A stretch of DNA of 64,000 bases from Takakia lepidozioides. Taxonomy: Eukaryota; Streptophyta; Takakiopsida; Takakiales; Takakiaceae. A program made the position numbers and the translations under genes. The notes under the pieces are model-generated. The model made no database searches, was not told the origin of the DNA, and saw only the letters and a list, made by a program, of their open reading frames with translations. The stretch lies in assembly GCA_030704615.1 (NCBI GenBank), contig CM060732.1:8556001-8620000 (forward strand), written 5' to 3'. Of the stretch, positions 45,500-56,310 are shown piece after piece; position 1 is the first letter of the stretch; the number at the start of each line of letters is the position of its first letter.

Positions 45500-46500
45500 A
45501 GGGAAGTGCACTCCGCACTCTACGTTGCTCAGCCATAGCCAAGCTGATAATCCAGGTCAAGCAATTTAGATCCATTGCTTGCCCCAAACACTGACGACGT
45601 GATGTGCCTCAGAAAGAGAAGGCACCGCCGTGGTCCCGGTGGAAAAACCCATAACCCGCTCTCGCTCGTTGGCATTAGGCTCCACTAACTGCTGCAACTG
45701 AGCATCCCACAGGAGGCCAGGTCCACTATCCGGGAAAGCATGCGATCCTGGGAAGCTGAGCAGTGTAGGTAGTGCTGCTCGTGGTTGATCCACCTTGTTG
45801 ACCACTGCCAAAGGCGAACGGTCATCGTGTCTCACACGCTGAGACTGCCTCCCTATGTCTAAAATGCTATCCACTATGAGGTGTGCTAGCCGCTGCACCC
45901 CATCAAATGCATGCTTGAGCAGTGCGGGTGGCATTAAGTTAGTCCACCATAACCGTGGACGATGAGCCCGTGACCCCACTGCAGCTGCATCCAGCAACAC
46001 TGCTGACCCAAGCCATGACCGGACTTGATGCACACTGGCCATCACCCTGGCCCAAGAATCGCCCATCAGTGGCACAATTCTCCAAGATGTATGTTGGAGA
46101 TACAGCCTGATGAAGCTGTAAGTGGCGCAAAACCCGCACCATCTCTCAAAACAGACCCGACCTTGAGTCTCGCAATCCATTGCCAGTCCGGCGGATGAAC
46201 GCCCTTGGCAGGGCCAACCTGCCACTACCAAATCAATGAAGCCAACCCGCTCCAAATCCTGCGCCCCCAGCAAAGAGATGTCTGCTGGCAAGGCCTGCTC
46301 ATATCCACAAACTGCAGACACCGGCACAACTCAGGGTAATGCTGCACCAACTGAGCAACATGACGGAGTGAGACGCGTCGTGCGGTCTCATCCCTCTCCA
46401 CATACAAGTAACGCCGTACTCATACACCTGCCTGTAGAACAGCAGCCAACCCGGTGTTGATCCCGCCAAACAAGTCCAGAAGGCAAATGCCTTCATCCGG
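45500..46500 (-). pseudogene. C5-cytosine DNA methyltransferase domain inside the gypsy polyprotein
   Basis: C5-MTases transfer methyl from SAM to cytosine in DNA. Canonical motifs appear in order on the minus strand: motif I LLDLFGGINTGLAAVLQAG (SAM binding, about 46429-46484); motif IV VVAGWPCQGRSS with the catalytic Cys codon at 46208-46210; motif VI YILENC (Glu-Asn at 46077-46082); motif VIII GSRAHRPRLWW (Arg residues at 45953-45976); a target-recognition stretch of roughly 95 residues; motif IX ERERVMGFSTG (about 45635-45667); motif X CLGQAMDLN (about 45567). The order is not permuted, unlike plant DRM enzymes. No BAH, chromo or other host-MTase domain is present. It is broken by TGA at 46420-46422 and by frameshifts near 46335, 46145, 46080 and 45600. 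It lies between protease and reverse transcriptase in the same polyprotein direction. Confidence 0.9.
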
Positions 46501-47273
46501 ACACTGCCACACGATCGATATGGTGTCCAATGGTGACAACTGAGGTGGTCCTGGTGCAATCCCTGCATTGTCCTCCTCTCCTGGCGGTACAAAAGCCTCT
46601 ACCCAGGCTTGTTGCACACGACAATCAGCAACCCACTGCAAATCCTTGCTCGAAACCCACAATGGAGTGTGAGCAACCATGGCAGGCAACTCCGCCATAC
46701 CATACATATCATCTTGCTCTCCCGGAGTTGACACATCCTCTGAATGAGTATTGCCATCCAACAACTCTCCAGGCCAAGTCACTGCAGCTGTGAATGTTGC
46801 CAGTGTTGGCATCTTGCCTCGCTGGGCAACCGCAACTCCTCCTATGAACGTCACAGGGAGCTGCACACGCGGGCCCTCCCCTGACTGCCATTCAGGCCTA
46901 TAGGAAGCTGACTCCTCCCAAATCGTGAAAATGCGTATCTTACATGACTCTTAACCAGAGCCATAACACACAGCCTCTGATGTGAGGTGTGGCCTTTGGT
47001 ACGAAGTGATTGTTGAAGCCTTCAAGTAAAGCTGGAATGGAGAACCAGGGTGAAGCCCATGGGGTACAACACTGCCACACCAACAAGGACATCGTACGAG
47101 ACTGCGTCTGACACAATGGCCTTGGCTCTCATCACTGAGCCATCTATAGGATGATCCGGCTGTAGTCGGATAGCCAACTCACACCGGGTCATGCCCCGAG
47201 CCTGCTCTGATCCTCCCAGAGATGTCTGTATCTGGAAAGGGCACGGCTCCATATCCACCTCCGTGAGGCCCAA
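46500..47273 (-). pseudogene. Retropepsin-like protease end and linker of the same gypsy element
   Basis: The segment 47273-47040 reads LTEVDMEPCPFQIQTSLGG and VSDAVSYDVLVGVAVLYPMG, the C-terminal half of a gypsy aspartic protease (the DxLVG block). The active-site DTG would lie in the assembly gap. After a frame change near 47030, a linker EESASYRPEWQSGEGPRVQL leads without a further stop into the methyltransferase motif I. This continuity ties the methyltransferase to the retroelement. Confidence 0.75.
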
Positions 47274-47773
47274 NNNNNNNNNNNNNNNNNNNNNNNNNNN
47301 NNNNNNNNNNNNNNNNNNNNNNNNNNNNNNNNNNNNNNNNNNNNNNNNNNNNNNNNNNNNNNNNNNNNNNNNNNNNNNNNNNNNNNNNNNNNNNNNNNNN
47401 NNNNNNNNNNNNNNNNNNNNNNNNNNNNNNNNNNNNNNNNNNNNNNNNNNNNNNNNNNNNNNNNNNNNNNNNNNNNNNNNNNNNNNNNNNNNNNNNNNNN
47501 NNNNNNNNNNNNNNNNNNNNNNNNNNNNNNNNNNNNNNNNNNNNNNNNNNNNNNNNNNNNNNNNNNNNNNNNNNNNNNNNNNNNNNNNNNNNNNNNNNNN
47601 NNNNNNNNNNNNNNNNNNNNNNNNNNNNNNNNNNNNNNNNNNNNNNNNNNNNNNNNNNNNNNNNNNNNNNNNNNNNNNNNNNNNNNNNNNNNNNNNNNNN
47701 NNNNNNNNNNNNNNNNNNNNNNNNNNNNNNNNNNNNNNNNNNNNNNNNNNNNNNNNNNNNNNNNNNNNNNNNN
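47274..47773. other. Assembly gap (500 N)
   Basis: Exactly 500 undetermined bases, a conventional gap size. It hides the upstream part of protease and perhaps gag. Open frames across it are meaningless. Confidence 0.99.
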
Positions 47774-47789
47774 ACCTTCCGTTCTAGCT

Positions 47790-48200
47790 CTCTAAGGCTT
47801 GAAAACAAGAGCCTCAATGGGCTGAAGGCATGCTCCACACATGCCCCACTCTCACCATAAGAGAATCAGCTCCTTTGCTTCATTTCTTGCACCCACAAAC
47901 CTGATAATACAAGCTTCAGCAGGCTGAAAGCATGCTCTACATGCCCTACAGGGAAACCAGCCCCTTCCTTCCTTTCTTGCACTCTCACACCTAAAAGTGC
48001 AAGCCTTCACCAGGCTGATAGCATGCTCCACACATACATTGCCCTCACATAAGGGAAGTCAGCCCTTCCCTCTTCCTTGCTTGCCCTCCAAGCTTGAAGA
48101 TGGAAGCTTCAATGAGCTGAATACATGCTCCACACATGCAACCTCTTCACACAAGAGATATCAGCCCCCTATCTTGGCTCCTTGGCTCCTTGATGCTCTC
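47790..48200. repeat. ~105-115 bp tandem repeats in the gypsy leader
   Basis: Four diverged units each contain AAGCTTCARxxGGCTGAAxGCATGCTC, CACACATGC and a stretch like AGAGAAATCAGCCCCTT...CTTGC. The motif begins near 47805, 47905, 48000 and 48100. Non-coding, in the leader region between 5' LTR remnant and protease. Confidence 0.7.
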
Positions 48201-48854
48201 TAAGACAAGACTAAGCACTCCACAGCCCTTGCCAAGCTCTTGAAACCCTAAGGCTTACATTTCCAGCCACAAGACACTTCTCTTGTGGTGCAAGAGCTCT
48301 TCTTCCAAGCTCTGAAACCCTAGGTGCACATTCCATGGCCTTGCCGCACCTCTTAGCTCCTGTTCCAGCCCTGCTCTTGCCATGACAAGAGCCCTCTCAA
48401 TGCTGAAGCTCGAGATTGAAACCCAATCTCACCATACTCCACAAAGTGCACTGATTTGCCCCAAGCCAAATCAGCCCTTTCGCTTGGTCTTGCAATCCTT
48501 CACACAATGACAGCTCGCATTCCCAAGTCCAGTTCTCAGCTTTGCCACCAAAGCCACTATAACCTGCTCTTGACTGGTCCTCTTCCCAATCGTGCTTGCT
48601 CATGCATGTACACAATCTGAAACCATCAAGGTGCTCTGGAATTACCTACAGTATGGTGCTTTCATCTCTGAAGCTGAAGATCGAATGCCAAGGTTTACCA
48701 CCTCGTAACCCACATCGCCTCCGCTTCTAACAACCAAGAGCTCCACGGTGCTCCTTGCATAACAACTTGGTTTCTCTCATTCTCAAGCAAAAACCACAAG
48801 TGCTACAACTAACTCGTATCTAGCACTCATAGATACGAGCTCATCTTTCTCGAG
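48201..48854. other. Gypsy leader region, no gene recognised
   Basis: Contains CTCTGAAACCCTA-type words near 48250 and 48315 but no convincing tRNA primer-binding site next to the LTR remnant. Confidence 0.4.
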
Positions 48855-49181
48855 TGATAAAGAAGAAGAATACAAGCACAAGCTCATGCGAGCTCACAAA
48901 GCTGAAGCATAAACTCATGCATATATAACCTCATCACTCAAACAGAAGTCAAGCCAAGTGCACCCCACGCCATGGGGAATCCACACTACGGCGCCATAGC
49001 TAGGCGCGGTGAGGCTCAACTCGAGAAAGATGAGCCTCCCGCGCTTGCCGTGAAGATAACCACTCCAGGGCCTAAATCTGCCTTGACCCCTGGATTGACA
49101 CTTGGGCCAATCCCAAATGTCAATATGTAAAAGCTAGCTATTTCCTAGCTAGTTTCACACTAGTGGTAAAATAACTTGACA
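48855..49181 (-). repeat. 5' LTR remnant of the methyltransferase gypsy element
   Basis: 327 bp, collinear with 41344-41660 (shared CTAGCTATGGCGCCGTAGTG and GTGCACTTGGCTYGACTT in minus orientation). It ends TTTATCA toward the interior. TTATATATG near 48930 on the minus strand could be its TATA box. The outer U part present at 41663-41858 is missing here; gag-like sequence of another element abuts at 49182. Confidence 0.6.
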
Positions 49182-50595
49182 GCCTCTTCCCAAGGCAGCT
49201 CAATCTCACCTTTGATGCTGGACTCAAAAATCTTACGAGCCTCACCTTTCAGGCACACCCGGAAAGTCTTAACAACAAAACGAGATGGAATGGAATTGAT
49301 CTCCCTACTGATATCAAAGAATTCAAAAAACGATTCAAAATCATCCCCTAAGTTAAAATCAGGGTATGGTTGTTTGTGCATTTTCTCTGTATGGTCAGGG
49401 GGTTTATCAGCAGTAGACACGGGTGTTTTGCTGAATCAACATTTTCATTAAAGGAGGACAGTTGGACACTACACCCATGGCCTCACAAAGCTCCTCCACA
49501 TCAAGAGCTGGCTCCTGAGTGACCTTATCCTTTGCTACCCCTCCCTGATAAATAGATTCTTTAGCTTGAGAGATCTCATTCTTGTCACTAGCTAACTCTC
49601 TCTCTCTTCTAGCTTCAAGTTCACTTAAACCTACCATCTCTTCTGCTTCTTTTTCCAGCATGGCCCTAGTGTAGACAGGCATGGGCAGGACCAATACAGC
49701 TTATCTCCGACCTGCTGGAGCTTGAAGGAACTCCTCCCAGTTCGCCACACAGTGGCAACTGATGTACTTGTGTTTGGGCAAAAGGTAGATCGCCTCACCC
49801 AACTGATCCTAGACTTCCCGGTCTGATTTGAGCCAAAATGAGACTTTGGCAATGGAGCGGATGATACAATCAGGGTATGTGGAGGGTATTCCGCGGCTTC
49901 CGCCACCTGACTGAGCCCCACGCGTTCGTATTTGTAGCTTTTGCCAGGGAAGATCACGACGTTCGTGGCACAATGAGAGAAGCGTTGCTCAAGCACCCTA
50001 GTGACTACCTCTTCCCAGATCGGATCAGCAGCAGCCTTAGTAACCTTGGCCTCACGAAGATTGGCAAACACAATAGCCGTGCCACCCTTGACAAATTCCC
50101 AAAGCCGCAAAGGACTGGGCCTGTTGGAATGCGAGAAGCTCTCCAAATCACGGCCAAGCTCACGAGAGACTGTAAACTTAGGAACACCCACTTCCACCCA
50201 GCTGAATTGTTCACCAGCACTCATACGTTGTTTGAACACTGAAAATGGGATTCTCTGAGCAATCTCCTCCGCGTGCAGTTCCTGCAACAATTTCCCAGCC
50301 CAACCCCCTATAGTGCCTCGTCCACTTTGCGCTTTTGTTCACGTTTTTGAGCGGCAATGGTTGCAATTTTTGCAACTTCCTCAGCAGCCTCTTCTTCGAA
50401 CTTGGCAATCCAGTAATCAAAGGGAGTATCCAGCACGATTTCTTCACGCGTCCATGCTTCCCTGTTATCAACAGGAGCGTATTTGCAGATATCTTCACTC
50501 AGACGGACTCGTAATTCATGTAAAAAGGTAAGCTCAAAGTTGAGCTCAGGAGTAATCTCAGGAAGCAGCGACTCAGAGTGGGAAGGAGACGCCAT
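49160..50595 (-). pseudogene. Unclassified retroelement gag-like ORFs, frameshifted
   Basis: Three overlapping frames run from 50595 down. The first 95 residues (LHELRVRLSEDICKYAPVDN...) are Glu/Lys-rich. The second (50290-49700) includes SAGEQFSWVEVGVPKFTVSR and GKSYKYERVGLSQVAEAAEY. The last, from MPVYTRAMLEKEAEEMVGLS, passes to PYPDFNLGDDFESFFEFF and ARKIFESSIKGEIELPWEEA, which resembles a plant retrotransposon gag core. It stops at 49160, exactly at the junction with the LTR remnant. No protease or polymerase is attached. Confidence 0.5.
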
Positions 50596-50599
50596 CGCG

Positions 50600-53500
50600 T
50601 ACAGCAGACAGAATCAACACAAGTTTGCACAAACCAAAAACAAAAACAACGAAGCAAGGAGTATAAGCCGCCGCCATCGTGCTTGATAACGGCTGTACCT
50701 TATGCTCCCTGCACAATACCAGCACCTGAAAATGATTAGTTCATACATCCATAGTAACAGATAAAATGCCCCCCATCTCCACCAAGATTCCGGGGCCGGG
50801 GATATATTCCCCCTTTCAGTCCGGTATTTTACCGATATGAGGGTTGTAGCACAGTAGGGCAGTGACCCGCTTGATAGGATGGAACCTAGCACAAAGATTA
50901 ACCTTACTCATACACATTCATCCAAACACTTCAAAGGTACACTGTACAAGATCTGTGACCAAAATCCACCACCCCGATTCTTTGAGTGCTTTGATTTATA
51001 TAGTACTTAAGCATGTAATCCTATCTCGGCCAAACGACCATCATTCATTGGCTGGCCAGATGCCATCCCAGCTAGGCCACCTCACCTAATCTAATCCTAA
51101 TCTAACTGTTAACTAAAGACAACATCAACTTAATGTAGCCCGCTGTTCCAGCACCTAATACGTAACGGCTACTCCGTCATCATCCATCTAGGACTAACTG
51201 AGAGCATCATCCTGCACGCCATTCCCTGAATGAGCATCTCCATCCTGCTCCATCCATGCTCTCATACATCCATGCCCAAAAGCAAGCAGGTCGGAATCAA
51301 GCCTTTACATCCCCTTTCTCCCAAATTTAAAAAAAAAAATCGATTAAAGAGGAAACAGAGATAAACCCCAGCAATGCTCAAAAGCCCTCATTCAATGTTT
51401 TACACCCAAGCAATTTCATAGTAGCATCAGATTCTAAGCTTCCACATCCAAAGCAACTCTATCCTTCCAACATTCATGCGTGCTCGGTTACATACTCTGA
51501 AACCAAAGTGGTTGCAAGCTTCCATTTTTCCCTTTTTTATCATTCCCCACACCAATTACACATCTGCCTGTTCAGTCAAATCACAGCTTTTGTTCTGCTA
51601 CCACCACCTCTCTGCTGTGAATATTCCCAGCTACTACAACTGATCATTGACATTATTGGGATGAGCAACTTCGTAACTTCCTGTTAAGCAGGTATGTGAC
51701 ATCCACTTGAATTTTTTCATCAGTTTCTCTTCCTCTCTCTGACACAGATGGTTTTCCTTTTCAGGTGCAGGGTTGGGAGCATGAGAAAGGGAATGAACTA
51801 AGGTAGACATCTAAAACTAGTAAGGCTGTCTCCCATATTTTGTGACAGCAGATCCTTCTACTGGGCCGATGGTGTAAGCCATTGAAGTGACCTCTCCATG
51901 GGAGTGTCACGTTTGGTCACAGTTAATCCATGCATCTTCATGAAAAGAACACAGAGATAGCTGAGCCAACAGTGAAAGCCATTGAAGTGACCTCTTCATG
52001 GAAGTGTCATGGGAGTGTCTCGTCAAATCATGCATCTTCATGAAAAGAAAACAGAGATAGCACAGGCAAGAATTTCTGCAGTTCAGTTGTAAACACCTAA
52101 CAAAAAGAAGCCATCTAGAACCATTGAATGGCAAGTTCCCCTTTGAAGGAAAGACATCCGGAAAATGTGGCTTTCAAAAAAGTTGGGAAATATCCAAAAA
52201 TACAAGAGTGAGTAAGCAAAAACAGCGCATAGAGCTAGGTGGCAACTACTGATAGGTACAGAAGAGAGAGGTGAAGGGGGGAAACCTACAGGAAAGTCTT
52301 TAACCCTGTGAGGACCTACAGAACCTGCTAAGGCATAGCATCTAGCTCCTCAAACTAAGCCACAAGATCTATCTGCCAACCTTAACCCTCTGTTCATCTG
52401 GGGAAGACCAGATGCCCTCGATGTTGCATATCCAAAGAAAGTATACAAAGACACCAGCCGCAGTACCTCCCCACCAAAGAACAACCATCGTTTCCACATA
52501 CCGACTTCACTTCTTAGCCTGCATTCCTCTGGAGTACTACATGCCCCATCAGTAGCCTCCGTTGCCTCCATTTTGCAGGTCCAAAGTTCTCCAAATGACT
52601 ACCACCAACCAAAAGTCTAGCTCACTCAAACCAGCAACTTCAGCTTCTCAACCACAGGTATCTATTACAAGAATATGCCACCCACCATTGAAAATCCCAT
52701 GTCCACAATGCCAAACATCACAGCATCCAAGCCCTTCAGAAAAGAAAAGAAAATCAAACACACACTTAAGGGCTCTCGAAAATACTGCAACCCCAGCCTG
52801 CTAGTTGCTGCATGAATAAACTTTCTACCAAAACTGGATCCAACCAAGAAACTTTTCCTTGCTCGCATCCATAGACAGAGGGATAACCCTCACCTATGCA
52901 ACAAATCCGAAGTTGATTCATTGACCCTTGGCTGCTGTAGGTTCCCCACATCAGCTCCCAAGAGCACTTCCTTGGAAAGCCTCCAAGGCTCTCCTAAGGG
53001 GACAGTGAAAGGCCCCAGGCTCTCTCCTAGGAAACCTTTCAACTATGCAGGACAACCAAACAAACTCTACATTGGTTCATGTCATTGGCATGCTTGTAGG
53101 GTTGAGATTAAAGTGATCCCACCCTTCACAACCCCAGACAAGCAGCCAAAGTGAAAGTAGGACCTTCCCTTAAATCTACAAACCCCCCAAAAAGCTGCCA
53201 AGCCAAAACTTCCATATTGTTACCATTTTTTTTTTTTTCTCTCTGAAGGCTTTAAAGCTGCTGGCCGAGTCCTATGCGACAACCCTTAACCCAAGTGCCA
53301 ACCAAAAGACAGGAAGCAAGAAAAGTCAAAGAACAGCAATCCACATTCCAGACAGTCACTCAGCCCCTGAGTTAACCAAGCATGTCAACGACTGCAGTGT
53401 CCACAGAAGTAATGGATCTGGTTGAATTCCTTCAGAGTGTGTTGTCTTTGATCAAAATTCCACAATCAAGATGCCACTCCTTCCTTTCGGACATAGAAGG

Positions 53501-53750
53501 TCTGGTGCAGGTTGGTACCCCATTTGTGCACTGCACTTATGCAGCCTCCCTGAGTGCATGCACACACTCCAAGGCAGGGCTGCAACGGAATGATCCTATG
53601 TACAGTAGCCGCTTTCCTGCAGAAACAGAATCTTCTCCCAAATTGTCAAGGACATGGAAAGAATGCCCACATGACTTCTCTTCACTGGTAACACAACAAA
53701 GACCTCTCATTTCATCCCCCTCTCTCCTCCGCCCCCTTTCCCCCAGGGAA
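50600..53750. other. Intergenic or retroelement flank; no gene recognised
   Basis: Unique-looking DNA with AGTGACCTCTYCATGGRAGTGTC repeated twice (51888-51910 and 51990-52012), each followed by GTTxxAATCxATGCATCTTCATGAAAAGAA. An antisense open frame at 53382-53849 overlaps the MOS11-like gene and is rejected. Confidence 0.45.
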
Positions 53751-53757
53751 GCGGATC

Positions 53758-54537
53758 TCATTTTGTCATCACTCCAAACCTTGCCATCCGAGCCTTCTTC
53801 TTCGCTTCATCGTCAGCAGACAGCTGTAATTTACCGCCACTCTCTGTAGAAACTCTGAATCTCTCCGCCCGAGCTTTCCTTTTCACTGTCTCCGCCTCAT
53901 TGCTAGTAGGACTCTTCTTGCTAGCTTTGTCTGCTGAAGGAGGAGGAGTCACTGCTCCCTTCTCATTTCCATTGGGACTTCCCCCATTAAACCTGACACC
54001 CCGCATGCGGCGCTTTTCGACTTCAGAGACAAAAAATTCAGTTCCAAACCGTTCCGCGCGTTTCTGTTTCTTCTCAAGATCTGAGAGGGGAGTGGTTGCT
54101 CCTGCTCCGTTGGTTTCTTGAGGTTTTACGTGCTCTGCTGGGGCGCTGTCACCCTCTTTCTTACCCTCTTCAGTGCTCTCAGTAGCCAGTGGCTGAGATT
54201 CCACGGAAGTTCCACTAGTGCCCGTAACAGTCACAGCCGCTTCGACCTCGATTGTAACTTCCGACGTCTTAGCACTCTCACCGTCTTCCAGCCCATCACC
54301 TTCGTTCTCATCAACTTCGTTCTCAATTCTTTCACCATCTTTTTCAATCCCGTCACTTTCAATCTTTTCTCCATCTTCTTTAGCGACATCGGCAGTGTCA
54401 CTGCCATCAGCCAGCTTAGAAGAATATTTCTCCAGACGCTCAACCAATGTCGCCTTCAGGCCCACAGTGTCCAACCCTCTGTTTGCCAGCTCCTCCCGCA
54501 GAGCTTGCACCTTCATCTTCTTCCACTCAGCCGCCAT
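53758..54537 (-). CDS. MOS11: SAP-domain THO1/SARNP/MOS11-like mRNA export protein
   Basis: A 259-residue single-exon protein. I start at MAAEWKKMKVQALREELANR because this places the SAP helix-extension-helix (residues 4-38: ALREELANRGLDTVGLKATL) at the N-terminus, as in the family; an in-frame ATG at 54681 would add 48 unlikely residues. A long acidic Glu/Asp/Gly/Thr stretch (about 45-150) follows. Four short THO1/MOS11 C-terminal motifs then occur: RAERFG (160-165), RGVRFNG (179-185), RAERFRV (223-229) and RMARFGV (250-256). Yeast Tho1, human SARNP/CIP29 and plant MOS11 bind the DEAD-box helicase UAP56/Sub2 and help nuclear mRNA export. The protein is longer than Arabidopsis MOS11, which lacks this extended acidic region. 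Divergent to eS21. Confidence 0.88.
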   Translation of the reverse strand: MAAEWKKMKVQALREELANRGLDTVGLKATLVERLEKYSSKLADGSDTADVAKEDGEKIESDGIEKDGERIENEVDENEGDGLEDGESAKTSEVTIEVEAAVTVTGTSGTSVESQPLATESTEEGKKEGDSAPAEHVKPQETNGAGATTPLSDLEKKQKRAERFGTEFFVSEVEKRRMRGVRFNGGSPNGNEKGAVTPPPSADKASKKSPTSNEAETVKRKARAERFRVSTESGGKLQLSADDEAKKKARMARFGVMTK

Positions 54538-55592
54538 TCCGATGCAGTAAGCAGACTTGTGGGGTGAGACTCCTACAAAAAAATTCTCACTCACAGGAAC
54601 GAGGTTTTCAAAGAAACCCCTTGCAAATTTGCACGATGTTTCTACTATGACGTGCAAATGTGAGGAATGCAGCAATGACAAGAGACCTTCCTTGCCAGTT
54701 AACAGCCCAGGAACAAATGCAAACCTTTAAATGCAAGGCAGAACTTTTCGGAAAACCAGCGTTTGGTAAGACAGACAATTCAATTCAGACAATAAGGGGA
54801 TGGCAGACCCTACAGTTGAACAGCTGTCACTAGAAAGAGTAGGTGATGACCTAAACCAGCCCCGTCTACACAGAAGAAACCCTAACCTCAATCTCTCAGA
54901 AATTCGTTCAAGGAACTCTTGACCTGACAATCTACACTCGGCAAAAGGAAACAGTCAGCCGTGATAAAAGGGTAACGAAGGTCCGGTAAAACTGGGGTAG
55001 AAGAACGAAGCCAAAGAGCAAGAAAGACACACCAAAAAAAAATTGCAGTAACAGAGCGGGGGGAAAGAGGGGCTCAACACAACGAAGACAACGGTTCCAG
55101 AAGCAAGGGATGCTTAGTGGAAGAGTCAGACTACAGTAACAAGAAACGGTCAGACTAAGGTTGAAACAAGAAACAAGAGGCCGGACTGCAGAAACCTCAA
55201 CCTTCTAATAACATCCTCCGAAAGAAGTTGAATGGAAAGGTATAGGCAACCTCGAAGAAGCCAGCGGGCTACCCAGACAACCCACAGGAAGAAATCGATC
55301 ACCGGAGCGAGCAAGAGAGGCCCACACAAAATTATCGAGCCCCGATCCTCAGGTCCAGAATGAGGTCCCCAAGTGAGGTCCCGATGTTCGTTTTCGGGGC
55401 CGTTGGATTCTAGGTCGACCAGATTGTCTGGGGCCCAGATTAAGTGAGGACGTGTTGGCTGCTATAGAAAGCCTGGCAGCATCGAGGGTTTGTTTCTTAC
55501 GTGGTTGTGTTGCTCAGGGCCGGTACTTGAGGCTGCTCTCTCTGCTCTTCGCGCCCATCGCTTGCTCGTCATTGCATCTGCAAGAAGGCACC
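54538..55592. promoter_or_regulatory. Divergent intergenic region between MOS11-like and eS21 genes
   Basis: About 1.05 kb. A telo-box AAACCCTAA lies at 54878-54886 and a site II-type TGGGCC element (complement of GGGCCCA, 55431-55437) lies 160 bases before the eS21 start. Both motifs are typical of plant ribosomal and growth-related promoters. GAGGTCCC(C/G)A occurs twice at 55361-55385. Transcription start sites cannot be fixed from sequence alone. Confidence 0.6.
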
Positions 55593-56310
55593 ATGCAGAA
55601 CGAGGAGGGTGAGAACGTGGATCTCTACATTCCCAGGAAATGGTGAGTTTGTTGATAGTTCGCAGGTGTGGCTTATTAATCTTGTACAGTTTATAGATTG
55701 AAGGAGTGGAAGGAAGAATGGAGTGGCATGTCTAAGCATGAGTTTGGCGATGTGCAGTTCCTCGACCAATAGATTGATCACATCAAAGGACCATGCGTCG
55801 GTCCAGTTGAATGTGGGCCATCTTGATGAGAATGGCATCTACACAGGCCAGTTCACTACCTTTGCCCTCTGCGGCAACGTCCGGGCGCAGGTATCTATCT
55901 CATGTTCTTCTCTTACTCCCGTTTGCTGGTTGTATTGTTCAGTTCATACCAAGTATTGACCTAGAGTTTTGAGTATGATGGATTGCTTACTCTCCAGTCG
56001 AATTCGTGTCCTGTGTTAGAAGTTCCGTTGGTATGCTGTATCTCCATATGGCTTTTAAAACTTCCATCGAGATACATTTACAATGAACGCAACCTGAGAA
56101 GGCGTTTCAAAATATGATTTTTATGACGAGTCTAATTCCTGTGCTGCGCTGCACACACTGAAGAAATATGTACATAACACAGTTTATAAAGAATGAGAAT
56201 CGGAAATTCGCATTTCATATAAGCATAATTGAACTGTGTCTGTGCAGGGAGATGCTGATAGTGCTTTGGATCGGTTGTGGGCAAAGAAGAAATCCGAGCT
56301 TGGTCAGTGA
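55593..56310 (+). CDS. RPS21: 40S ribosomal protein eS21, three exons, complete
   Basis: Exons 55593-55642, 55758-55890 and 56248-56310 with GT-AG introns give an 81-residue protein, the usual plant length being 82. It starts [16 protein letters not shown], continues with [20 protein letters not shown] and [19 protein letters not shown], and ends [17 protein letters not shown]. eS21 is a small-subunit surface protein near the mRNA exit region, needed for 18S rRNA maturation. The first intron is phase 2 and the second is phase 0. No disabling change. A site II motif lies upstream, consistent with ribosomal protein regulation. A LINE is inserted about 570 bases downstream in the opposite orientation. 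Confidence 0.97.

Noticed and set aside
45500-46500. A host CMT/MET1/DRM methyltransferase gene captured by chance
   Set aside because: No introns, no BAH/chromo/UBA regions, motif order differs from DRM, and it continues from protease linker into RT on the same strand; an element-borne gene explains it better.
47179-47838. 219- and 198-residue frames spanning the N run
   Set aside because: Consist mainly of undetermined bases.
53382-53849. 155-residue frame (plus)
   Set aside because: Its end is antisense to the 3' end of the well-supported MOS11-like gene; no similarity.
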